Part shown: positions 1 to 5,127 of the stretch, piece by piece | Position numbering within the stretch: position 1 is the first letter of the stretch | Layout of the letters: each line of letters opens with the position of its first letter | Assembly: GCA_012514965.1 (NCBI GenBank) | Contig: JAAYZH010000142.1 | Span: 1-13,744 of the forward strand | Reading direction: 5' to 3' | From: Clostridiaceae bacterium | Lineage (GTDB): Bacteria; Bacillota; Clostridia; Saccharofermentanales; Fastidiosipilaceae | DNA length: 13,744 bases | Made by a program: the position numbers and the translations under genes | Notes under the pieces: model-generated | Database searches by the model: none | What the model was told of the DNA's origin: nothing | Seen by the model: only the letters and a program-made list of their open reading frames with translations

Positions 1-1
1 T

Positions 2-67
2 GACTACTACTACATTGAGGCCCTAAACAAGCTGGCGAATGGGCCGGTGACCGGGTTTATCTGGTAG
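2..67 (+). CDS. 3' end of a truncated gene, possibly a GH88/GH105-type unsaturated uronyl hydrolase
   Basis: Only the last 21 codons and the TAG stop are in the window. The frame reads DYYYIEALNKLANGPVTGFI followed by W and stop. The D-Y-Y-Y-x-E-A-L pattern close to the C-terminus resembles the end of GH88/GH105 unsaturated glucuronyl or rhamnogalacturonyl hydrolases, whose C-termini often read like GDYYxxEALxRL and close with an aromatic residue. Those enzymes remove the unsaturated uronic acid left by polysaccharide lyases. The family call is inferred from one short motif. That this is a real coding end is supported by the strong hairpin starting 11 bases after the stop. Confidence 0.4.
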   Translation, partial: DYYYIEALNKLANGPVTGFIW

Positions 68-78
68 GTGGGAGGGTT

Positions 79-118
79 AACCAAAGGGTGCACTCCGGTC
101 TGGGGTGCACTCTTGGTT
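79..118 (+). terminator. Long stem-loop after the truncated gene (terminator or 3'-stabilising hairpin)
   Basis: Bases 79-96 pair with 102-118, giving about 17 base pairs around a 5-nt loop (97-101) with a single bulged A at 85. Two pairs (87/111 and 94/104) are G-U in the plus-strand RNA but would be C-A mismatches in minus-strand RNA, so the structure belongs to the plus-strand transcript of the truncated gene. There is no U-run directly after the stem, so it may be a 3'-end stabiliser or a Rho-assisted terminator rather than a classical intrinsic terminator. Confidence 0.65.
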
Positions 119-243
119 GCTATTACTGAAAACTGTCGTGCATAATATTGACCTTATTGATCTTGTTTAACTTTGAAATTGGACATCAAGTTTGAAAAAT
201 TCAATTTGTTAATCCTCCTCCCCAGGTATTCAGATAGTATTTG

Positions 244-1164
244 TTATGTCTTTCGACTAGTTTGAGTCCTGACCTTGTCAGATGAAGTTTGATTGGCCAA
301 ATCTACCGCATTAATATTGGCATTCGGTCTTGGCAATAGTTGCTGGATGCGCTGACGACTTGTTTTATATTTTTCTGTCCTGATCCGTGTTTTTTTACCA
401 TGTACGTCAGAGGCTTCGTGAAGAATTTGAGAAAGCTTCGAGGCGTTGTACAACTGTGACTTTGTAATCGTGATCACATGATAGCCCATCCGCTTTAGCG
501 CCATGTTCCTGCCGGAGTCATAGTCGACTGAGCTATTGTGACCATCACCAAGGTATTCGTAGGCAATCTTCTCTTTTGGAAAGCAGTAATCGATGTAACA
601 AATACTTTGACCAAGAGCTACCGATCCTTCAGTATCTAGCTCCACCTTGTAATTGAAGATCCCTCCTTGCAAATTTAATCCGCCCAGATAATTCGGCAAA
701 CCCAAGTAAAGATCTACAAAAACTTCCATAATCGAACAAGCTCTATCCTTAATGTACTTTAGTGCATTAAGTGCTTTTTCCTGTCCGCGCAGTCCTTTGG
801 CAACTCGTGCGAACTTCAGTAGTTCTGCTTTATCGACTAGAGGAGTAGACCAGGGTCCGTCTGGGCAAGAACATAGCAAAGTTCCTAGTATGATCGATTC
901 AAAAATGTCAAGGTTCTGTGTTAGCTGAACGAACATGAGACTAGGCGAAACCACGCCGATCTCCCCGTGAATAATCAGACTTTTCTTGGGAATCTTCGTT
1001 GAGCAGACATGACATGTGGCTCCTTCGCTTGTAAATCGATCAGCTTTGCTGAGAACCATATAATGACTTGTATCGGCCAAAGCCATGCGTGTCGCGAAAT
1101 ACTTTTGCGCGAGCGGGAAGTTCCAATACTGGAGTGCACTTTCATTTGATAAATACGTTTTCAT
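244..1164 (-). CDS. Orphan AbiEi/DUF559-like protein with Vsr/PD-(D/E)XK-type C-terminal half
   Basis: The protein has 306 residues. The N-terminus (LSNESALQYW, residues 5-14), the stretch VVSPSLMFVQL (71-81) and the block SIMEVFVDLYLGLP..LGG (144-162) match a pattern I recall from AbiEi-antitoxin-like or DUF559 proteins common in Coriobacteria and some Clostridia. The C-terminal half resembles a Vsr-like endonuclease fold: D192, then E203-Y-L-G-D-G-H209, R219, and GYHVITITKSQL (227-238), the typical final strand and helix. The usual lysine of ExK is absent. Cys51 and Cys54 (CHVC) with Cys98 and Cys100 could bind a metal. About 60 polar, basic residues follow the core. No AbiEii nucleotidyltransferase toxin lies beside it. 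The gene is visibly AT-richer than its neighbours, which suggests horizontal acquisition. The ATG at 1164 has only a weak upstream AAGG. Whether it regulates, binds DNA or cuts DNA cannot be read from the sequence. Confidence 0.72.
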   Translation of the reverse strand: MKTYLSNESALQYWNFPLAQKYFATRMALADTSHYMVLSKADRFTSEGATCHVCSTKIPKKSLIIHGEIGVVSPSLMFVQLTQNLDIFESIILGTLLCSCPDGPWSTPLVDKAELLKFARVAKGLRGQEKALNALKYIKDRACSIMEVFVDLYLGLPNYLGGLNLQGGIFNYKVELDTEGSVALGQSICYIDYCFPKEKIAYEYLGDGHNSSVDYDSGRNMALKRMGYHVITITKSQLYNASKLSQILHEASDVHGKKTRIRTEKYKTSRQRIQQLLPRPNANINAVDLANQTSSDKVRTQTSRKT

Positions 1165-1197
1165 ATGTGCATTATCGCCTTAGTGAAATAAAATTCG

Positions 1198-1226
1198 ATG
1201 CTACAAAAATCTACAAATTTCAACAA
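1198..1226 (-). promoter_or_regulatory. Candidate promoter of the AbiEi-like gene
   Basis: On the minus strand, TTGTTG (complement of 1221-1226) and TAGCAT (complement of 1198-1203) are separated by exactly 17 bases and lie 34 bases or more before the ATG at 1164. Each hexamer matches the sigma-A consensus only partly, so this is a weak call. It overlaps the phased A-tract repeat at 1201-1230. Confidence 0.25.
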
Positions 1227-1230
1227 AAAT
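1201..1230. repeat. Three imperfect 10-bp tandem units with phased A-tracts (probable curved DNA)
   Basis: The decamers CTACAAAAAT, CTACAAATTT and CAACAAAAAT follow one another at 1201, 1211 and 1221, and a T-run follows at 1238-1243. A-tracts repeating once per helical turn are the classical signature of intrinsic DNA bending. The position just upstream of the AbiEi-like gene would suit a bent promoter or a binding site for a nucleoid protein. Confidence 0.5.
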
Positions 1231-1280
1231 GGACAAGTTTTTTGAGGCTGTAAAGATATTGGAAGTATGGTTGCAGGCTA

Positions 1281-1364
1281 ATGGTTTTTGGCTGCCAGCT
1301 GATGGGTTATGGGTTTGGGCTGTCAGCTGTTTGCTTATGGGTTTTTGGATGTCAGCATAATATT
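1281..1364. repeat. Imperfect tandem repeat, 28-bp period, three units
   Basis: Units start at 1281, 1309 and 1337, exactly 28 bp apart. The first 20 bases are well conserved (ATGGTTTTTGGCTGCCAGCT, ATGGGTTTGGGCTGTCAGCT, ATGGGTTTTTGGATGTCAGC), and the remaining 8 bases of each unit diverge. The conserved-block plus variable-block pattern is not CRISPR: there are only three units, and 8 bp is far too short for a spacer. It could be a minisatellite or an array of binding sites. Confidence 0.6.
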
Positions 1365-1399
1365 TTCAGGTCTCGTCTTAATTAAGCATAATTGGTTTG

Positions 1400-1589
1400 G
1401 GAATATCGAGCGGTTTTGTGTTTTTGAGAGGCGTTTGCCAGTTTAGTGCCCAATCGTGGCAAAAAACCGAGTTGTGCGTGCCTTCCGCTTGGATAACTCG
1501 GAAATTTGTCCACCAGGCCACGAATCTGGCCAAAAAAACCGTTTATCTGGCCTCGCGCGGGGCCTGGAATATCGAAAAATTTGTCCACC
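1400..1589. repeat. Mosaic of short direct and inverted repeats (degenerate intergenic element)
   Basis: GGAATATCGA occurs at 1400-1409 and 1566-1575. AAATTTGTCCACC occurs at 1502-1514 and 1577-1589. TGGCAAAAAACCG at 1457 recurs as TGGCCAAAAAAACCG at 1527. ATCTGGCC occurs at 1524 and 1545. Between the two 13-bp direct repeats, CCAGGCC (1513-1519) and GGCCTGG (1561-1567) form an inverted pair. This is more repetition than chance would give in under 200 bp. It resembles a partly duplicated miniature element, but I do not recognise the family. Confidence 0.45.
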
Positions 1590-1685
1590 GCACCCTCGGA
1601 AGCTGCTCCGAACCACGTGCCCGCAGGCCAGCAGCTTGTCTTCCACAAGCAAGCAGAATCATCAAAGGAGCCACCTCATTTTGAG

Positions 1686-1728
1686 ACAGACCCTCTTTTG
1701 CCTTTTAGGAGTGACTAGCAAGGTCTGT
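1686..1728 (+). terminator. Weak hairpin followed by U-run at the end of the DUF4342 gene
   Basis: ACAGACC (1686-1692) pairs with GGTCTGT (1722-1728). On the plus strand the second arm runs into a T-run (1728-1732). The loop is 29 nt, which is long for an intrinsic terminator. The T-run faces the plus strand although the adjacent gene is on the minus strand, so any terminator function is doubtful. Confidence 0.22.
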
Positions 1729-1730
1729 TT

Positions 1731-2330
1731 TTACGTGGACGCGGTATCGGCTGTGTCTTTTTCTTCATCACGACGCTCGTGGCGGCGGCTGGTGTAATAT
1801 TCCCAGCCTTTTTTTACATCATTCACTTCATCCTTTGTCATGGCCGTGAGATTGAGTTCACGACCGTCGGCCAGAATGATCAAGATCTCATAGGAGGTCA
1901 GGACTGCCGCGCCTAAGCCGATCAGGGAGGCGATAGGGGCGAGGATCAAGCCGATTGCTCCGATCGTGCAGGAGAGGTTAAGGATTGTTTTGCCGTCCTT
2001 GCGGATCAGGATATTGCTTGCATTGACTTTGCCAAGCACTTCGCGAAGTGTGTGAAGAATATCCTCCGCATTTGGTTCTTTGGCCTCGTCTTCGGCAGTT
2101 TCATCTGCTGATCCAGAGGTGTTGCCCTCGGCTTGCGCGCTTTCGCCCTCGGCTTGCGCGCTTTCGCCCTCGGCTTCAGCCTCGGCAGCCTCTTGGGCGG
2201 CGCGGCGAGCTTCCACAAAAGCTTTGGCAGCGTCGAAGTCGCCATCGGCTGCTCGCAAGGCTTCGGCGGCCAGAGCAAAATCGACGTCGCTGGTGCGCAT
2301 GAATTCTTCGACTTGTTCTAAGGTAATCAT
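1731..2330 (-). CDS. UBA/TS-N-like plus DUF4342 domain protein (putative membrane-associated)
   Basis: This is a 199-residue protein. Residues 2-41 (ITLEQVEEFMRTSDVDFALA...) look like the small three-helix UBA/TS-N fold found at the N-terminus of many clostridial DUF4342 proteins. Residues 42-88 are Ala/Glu-rich low complexity with GESAQAE twice (55-61 and 62-68). Residues 88-152 match the DUF4342 pattern: a lysine-containing KDGKTILNLS strand, then two short hydrophobic stretches (about 121-139 and 140-153) that may form a membrane hairpin. The tail is highly charged. The function of the family is unknown. The start is supported by AAGGAG 8 bases before the ATG. It lies 41 bp downstream of the LacI-type gene on the same strand and may be co-transcribed with it, although no functional link is evident. 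Confidence 0.75.
   Translation of the reverse strand: MITLEQVEEFMRTSDVDFALAAEALRAADGDFDAAKAFVEARRAAQEAAEAEAEGESAQAEGESAQAEGNTSGSADETAEDEAKEPNAEDILHTLREVLGKVNASNILIRKDGKTILNLSCTIGAIGLILAPIASLIGLGAAVLTSYEILIILADGRELNLTAMTKDEVNDVKKGWEYYTSRRHERRDEEKDTADTAST
2124..2172. repeat. In-frame 21-bp tandem duplication inside the DUF4342 gene
   Basis: A 21-bp unit (2131-2151) is repeated perfectly at 2152-2172, and a further 7 matching bases stand before it at 2124-2130. It encodes two copies of GESAQAE in the acidic linker. Perfect identity at third codon positions indicates a recent slippage event, so linker length may vary between strains. Confidence 0.8.
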
Positions 2331-2371
2331 GTTTTGGTCTCCTTGGTTCTCGTACTCTTTGTGGTGCGTGT

Positions 2372-3406
2372 CTAGAGCAAGACAGGGTACTTCTGCTTAT
2401 ATTTTAGCACCGGCAGCATAGAGGGGAGATAGAAGTCAGGGTAGACCCACTGACGGTCCGGAATTGCTTGTTTGAGAATGAGGCGTTGCAGCATGCTGAA
2501 CATCGAACGAAAGGCTAAATCGTACAGGGAGAGGTCGATGAGGGCTGCGATTTTGCCGGTTTGCAGGGCTTGCTGGAGAACGGGCGAAGTACCATAGGCA
2601 ATAATGTGCGGTACCACGGACTCATTCTGGTAGTGCTCGATCACGGCTTCGCTGGCGGCGGTGGAGTCCAGCAAGACTGCGCTGCAGGCCGGAACGAGTT
2701 CGGGTGTGAATTTCCCTTTGTTATGTACGCGAACGCTTTTCTCGGGGTAATGGGCGGAGATGCGGTCGAGATAATATTGGAAAGCAGGTTGAGAAAAACA
2801 ACCTTCACCGTTCAGATTATGCTTAGCGGCGTGGATAAAAAGACCAATTCGCTCCCGGTCGACCAGGAGGAGAGTCTCGGTTACGAGAGCGTAAAACATC
2901 TGAATATCGTAACGGATGAGGCTGAGCGGGGAGAGGTCATCGTCATAGGCTCCTGTCAGCACCACCGGGCAGCCGCGTCCGCGCAGATAAACCAGCGAAC
3001 GGTGGAGACTTTCGGGCGGCGTACCTACGATCATGAGCCCCTCCAAGTCCTCTTGCTGCTGCTGCATTCTTTGTAATAGGGATATGGCCTGCGGAAGTTC
3101 CGAAGCAGCATAATATTCGACTTTTAACATGTCATTCTGAAACAGGGATCGCGCAGTCTCGCAGGCGTCAATCAGGATCTTGCGCACTTCGGGGGTTTGC
3201 GGTTCCGCGACGAACAAGACCAGAATGTGAGGTGTCTTCTCCTTAACGGTCGAAGAAAAGCGACTGAGGCTGTAATGAGTTTCCTCAGCGACCTGCAGCA
3301 CCTTTTGTCTCTTGTTTTCACTGACCCCGCTTTGGCCATTGAGGACACGTGAAACGGTGGCGATCGATACACCCGCCAGGCGGGCTATGTCCTTGATCGT
3401 AGTCAT
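2372..3406 (-). CDS. LacI-family transcriptional regulator
   Basis: From the ATG at 3406 the protein has 344 residues, the usual LacI length. Residues 2-23 (TTIKDIARLAGVSIATVSRVLN) are a textbook LacI helix-turn-helix, followed by the S-E-N-K-R-Q-K-V helix. The hinge is atypical: the usual N-x-x-A-R-x-L is replaced by HYSLSRFSSTVKEK (44-57). From about residue 59 a periplasmic-binding-protein-like ligand domain follows (ILVLFVAEPQ; later GCPVVLTGAYDD), ending with the PDFYLP segment. A GTG 6 bases upstream (3412) is also in frame, but the AGGAG lies 9 bases before the ATG and only 3 before the GTG, so I chose the ATG. It is divergent from a DUF386 sugar gene, its most likely target, and probably controls itself too. 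The effector cannot be deduced. Confidence 0.9.
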   Translation of the reverse strand: MTTIKDIARLAGVSIATVSRVLNGQSGVSENKRQKVLQVAEETHYSLSRFSSTVKEKTPHILVLFVAEPQTPEVRKILIDACETARSLFQNDMLKVEYYAASELPQAISLLQRMQQQQEDLEGLMIVGTPPESLHRSLVYLRGRGCPVVLTGAYDDDLSPLSLIRYDIQMFYALVTETLLLVDRERIGLFIHAAKHNLNGEGCFSQPAFQYYLDRISAHYPEKSVRVHNKGKFTPELVPACSAVLLDSTAASEAVIEHYQNESVVPHIIAYGTSPVLQQALQTGKIAALIDLSLYDLAFRSMFSMLQRLILKQAIPDRQWVYPDFYLPSMLPVLKYKQKYPVLL

Positions 3407-3501
3407 AGTCACCCTCTCCTTTCAGCTGTTTCATATATAGTATAAGACATCTTGAGTATAAATTTGTGCAAAAAACCGAAACAGACTTGACGAAAAATCA
3501 A

Positions 3502-3511
3502 CAAATATTTG
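3502..3511. promoter_or_regulatory. Perfect 10-bp palindrome in the divergent spacer
   Basis: CAAATATTTG is a perfect dyad in the AT-rich spacer between the regulator and the DUF386 gene. It lies 3 bases from the larger dyad at 3514. Operator function is only suggested by position. Confidence 0.25.
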
Positions 3512-3513
3512 CA

Positions 3514-3534
3514 GAACAATTCAGCAATTTGTTC
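3514..3534. promoter_or_regulatory. Candidate LacI-type operator (21-bp dyad)
   Basis: GAACAA (3514-3519) and TTGTTC (3529-3534) form a 6-bp inverted repeat centred on G3524, with one further symmetric pair inside (3521/3527). The 21-bp size and odd centre suit a LacI-family dimer. It lies midway between the two divergent genes. Confidence 0.35.
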
Positions 3535-3590
3535 AAGGTGTCCAAAGATGAGACAATCCGAGTTGCCTAAATGTAATTGGATCATGCATG

Positions 3591-3605
3591 TTCACGGATT
3601 GTGAA
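3591..3605. promoter_or_regulatory. Candidate operator overlapping the DUF386 promoter
   Basis: TTCAC-GGATT-GTGAA is a perfect 5-bp inverted repeat with a 5-bp centre. It ends 3 bases before the extended -10 element, so a bound repressor would block RNA polymerase. A second palindrome, CATGCATG (3583-3590), directly abuts it. Confidence 0.38.
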
Positions 3606-3608
3606 TCG

Positions 3609-3617
3609 TGCTAAAAT
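3609..3617 (+). promoter_or_regulatory. Extended -10 promoter of the DUF386-YlmH unit
   Basis: TGCTAAAAT matches the extended -10 form TGnTATAAT at eight of its nine positions. No convincing -35 stands 17 bases upstream, as is common for extended -10 promoters. The predicted RNA start is near 3624, giving a very short leader that still holds the GGAGG (3629-3633) placed 7 bases before the ATG at 3641. Confidence 0.5.
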
Positions 3618-3640
3618 AAGAAAAAAGCGGAGGATTCCTT

Positions 3641-4096
3641 ATGATTTATGACAAACTGGCGTTATCTGAACGCTATGATGAAGTGAGCCCGAGAATCGGC
3701 CAATTATTGCGCTATCTGCGCAGCCATGACTTAAGCAGCTTCGACGATGGCAAGGTCGTTCTGGACGGTGATAACCTTTTCTTCACCATCAGTACGAATC
3801 AGACCAAGGATCCTGATGTTGCGAAGCCCGAAATCCACAAGAATTACATTGACCTCCAGTACTTGATCGAAGGCGAAGAGACCTTCGGTGTCGCCTTCAT
3901 CACTGATGATACGGTCTTATTTGAAGAGAACCCGGCGAAAGACGTGTATTTCTACAGGGGAGAGATGATTCCGCTGACCCTGGGCAATGACAGCTTCTGC
4001 CTGGTCTTCCCGGGTGAGATTCATCAGCCGGGGGTCCATCCCGCCGGCGGCCCTCAGAAGGTCCGTAAGTTGGTGGGCAAAATCCGCGTCGACTAG
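3641..4096 (+). CDS. YhcH/YjgK/YiaL (DUF386) family cupin-like sugar protein
   Basis: The protein has 151 residues, the normal size for this family of cupin-like metalloproteins. Family hallmarks are the N-terminal MIYDKL, the block KPEIHKNYIDLQYLIEGEE (62-80) with probable metal ligands E64 and H66, the block LVFPGEIHQPGV (121-132) with H128, and the C-terminal VRKLVGKI (141-148). In E. coli, YhcH of the sialic-acid operon was reported to be an anomerase that supplies the open form of N-acetylneuraminate. Other members sit with pentose or rhamnose genes, so the sugar here is unknown. GGAGG lies 7 bases before the ATG. Divergence from a LacI regulator supports sugar-responsive control. The stop is 2 bases before the next gene. 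Confidence 0.9.
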   Translation: MIYDKLALSERYDEVSPRIGQLLRYLRSHDLSSFDDGKVVLDGDNLFFTISTNQTKDPDVAKPEIHKNYIDLQYLIEGEETFGVAFITDDTVLFEENPAKDVYFYRGEMIPLTLGNDSFCLVFPGEIHQPGVHPAGGPQKVRKLVGKIRVD

Positions 4097-4098
4097 AC

Positions 4099-4944
4099 AT
4101 GGCACTGTCGAGGGATTTACGTGAGCTTTGGCTGGCAGGCGCCGGATCAGAGGATGACCGTCTAATGCTCGCTCGTTTGTGGGACCTTGCGGCGCGGGCG
4201 GAAGCCAGAAGTGAAACTACAGCCGGATTCTTCCTCGACGAGCGACAGCAAGCCAAGGTCAGTGCTTTGTGGCGGCGGGTAGGCGCTCGTGTTCCACTAC
4301 GTTTGCTCATGTGGGGCGGCAGAGCAGAGGCTGATCGTAAAGTCCCTCTGTTTGTACCGGAATATCTAGTAAGTTCGGCTGATGACGCGGACTTGCAGAC
4401 TATAATTACAGGCCTTGGGATCGATCCTTTGGCCTATTTTCGTGTGGAATTCTCAAGGCAAGATGGGCCGGGGCACCGGGATCTTCTTGGCGCGCTCTTG
4501 GGCTTGGGCATCGACCGCAACCGCACGGGAGATATTCTTTTGCACGACAGCGGGGCTGAACTGATTGTGACCCAGAATGTGGCGGAAACTGTAGCGCGTG
4601 ACTTCCGCCAGGCAGGCCATTTTCCATTAAACGTTCAGTCGCTCGGTTCGGCAGAAGAATTGCGAGTCAGCGTACCTGAATTGCGGATTCTGCGCGTCAC
4701 GGTGGCATCCCTGCGTCTGGACAATGTTTTGGCCGCTGTGTGGCACTTGAATCGTGAGAAGGCCAAAGAACTGATCACCGAGGGCCTGGTAACGCTGGAT
4801 GGTTTGGCAGAACTGCGGCCTGCCAAGACTGTGCGTGAAGGGCAGCTGCTTCGCTGTCGTGGGTTCGGCAAGGCCAGGGTGCTGCATGTGGGCGGCCAAA
4901 GCCGCAAAGGCCGTGAGTGGGTGGAAGTAGGCTTGTATGTGTAA
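4099..4944 (+). CDS. ylmH: YlmH-like S4-domain RNA-binding protein
   Basis: The protein has 281 residues, close to the YlmH length (about 260). The N-terminal part carries the YlmH pattern AGFFLDERQQ (42-51) and WGGRAEADRK (72-81), where family members usually read GGyxxAER. The signature GHRDLLGALLGLGIDRNRTGDI spans 125-146. A C-terminal S4 RNA-binding domain covers about 203-262 (LRLDNVLAAV, NREKAKELITEGLV, REGQLLRCRGFGKAR). In Bacillus subtilis YlmH is ribosome-associated and linked to rescue of obstructed large subunits. It acts in the cytoplasm. It is usually found in the ylm/divIVA cluster after ftsZ. Here it follows a sugar gene by 2 bp, with no Shine-Dalgarno directly before its ATG, so translation is probably coupled to the DUF386 gene. 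Confidence 0.88.
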   Translation: MALSRDLRELWLAGAGSEDDRLMLARLWDLAARAEARSETTAGFFLDERQQAKVSALWRRVGARVPLRLLMWGGRAEADRKVPLFVPEYLVSSADDADLQTIITGLGIDPLAYFRVEFSRQDGPGHRDLLGALLGLGIDRNRTGDILLHDSGAELIVTQNVAETVARDFRQAGHFPLNVQSLGSAEELRVSVPELRILRVTVASLRLDNVLAAVWHLNREKAKELITEGLVTLDGLAELRPAKTVREGQLLRCRGFGKARVLHVGGQSRKGREWVEVGLYV

Positions 4945-4945
4945 T

Positions 4946-5037
4946 TCAGGTGCCAGGCCGTAAGCGGACTTGCACAAATAACCGCTGAGACAGCTTGCAA
5001 AATATCACCTGAGTGTAAAAAAGGAAGTTCTTTTTAC
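4946..5037 (+). terminator. Structured 3' region after ylmH, possible terminator
   Basis: TCAGGTG (4946-4952) pairs with CACCTGA (5006-5012), enclosing an inner stem AGCGG/CCGCT (4963-4967 with 4982-4986). Immediately after, GTAAAAA (5015-5021) pairs with TTTTTAC (5031-5037) around a 9-nt loop. The last hairpin has an A-tract and a T-tract but no GC-rich stem, so termination would be weak. It stands between ylmH and the promoter of the next unit. Confidence 0.35.
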
Positions 5038-5055
5038 CGGAAGAGGGCTGCTTTG

Positions 5056-5064
5056 TGTTAAAAT
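5056..5064 (+). promoter_or_regulatory. Extended -10 promoter of the GNAT-SNF2-HelD-ThrE operon
   Basis: TGTTAAAAT fits the extended -10 form and has the same TGnTAAAAT layout as the element at 3609. No good -35 stands at 17 bp. The predicted start near 5071 would give a leader of about 55 nt containing the hairpin at 5081-5110. Confidence 0.48.
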
Positions 5065-5080
5065 TTAGTTTACCCCAAGA

Positions 5081-5110
5081 CCTCTTGAGCGCAATGGCCG
5101 CTTAAGAAGG
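5081..5110 (+). promoter_or_regulatory. Leader hairpin in front of the large operon
   Basis: TCTTGAGCG (5083-5091) pairs with CGCTTAAGA (5099-5107) around loop CAATGGC. Two more C-G pairs (5081-5082 with 5109-5110) form after a bulged A5108. The one non-Watson-Crick pair, G5087-U5103, is allowed only in plus-strand RNA. The downstream arm contains the purine-rich AAGAAGG that could act as a ribosome site, so folding could hide it. No T-run follows, so it is not an intrinsic terminator. Confidence 0.5.
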
Positions 5111-5127
5111 TGAGAAAGAGAGTAGAA

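Larger units (their letters stand above)
1165..1730. other. Repeat-rich intergenic region of 566 bp without a credible gene
   Basis: Between the AbiEi-like gene and the DUF4342 gene I find no reading frame with a good ribosome site or recognisable product. Several frames on both strands are open at once across 1380-1800, but they overlap one another and contain the DNA-level repeats. The left part (1201-1364) is AT-rich and holds the phased decamers and the 28-bp repeat. The right part (1400-1730) is a patchwork of short direct and inverted repeats, including a 6-bp stem with a 5-nt loop at 1634-1650. The region may be a scar of old insertions or a noncoding element. Confidence 0.55.

Noticed and set aside
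1281..1364. Short regular repeats as a possible CRISPR array
   Set aside because: Only three imperfect units, with 8-bp divergent tails rather than 26-40-bp spacers, and no cas genes in the window.
1382..1797. Several overlapping open frames of 60-113 codons on both strands in the repeat-rich spacer
   Set aside because: They overlap each other in different frames, lack convincing ribosome sites, contain the DNA-level repeats and resemble no known protein; most likely noncoding.
2006..2421. Open frames antisense to, or in another frame of, the DUF4342 gene (Arg/Pro- or Ala/Ser-rich)
   Set aside because: They are shadows of the GC-rich Ala/Glu linker; the minus-strand DUF4342 frame has family similarity and a good ribosome site.
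3406..3412. GTG at 3412 as start of the LacI-type regulator
   Set aside because: AGGAG is only 3 bases from this GTG but 9 bases from the ATG at 3406, and the family usually starts close to the TTIKDIA motif.
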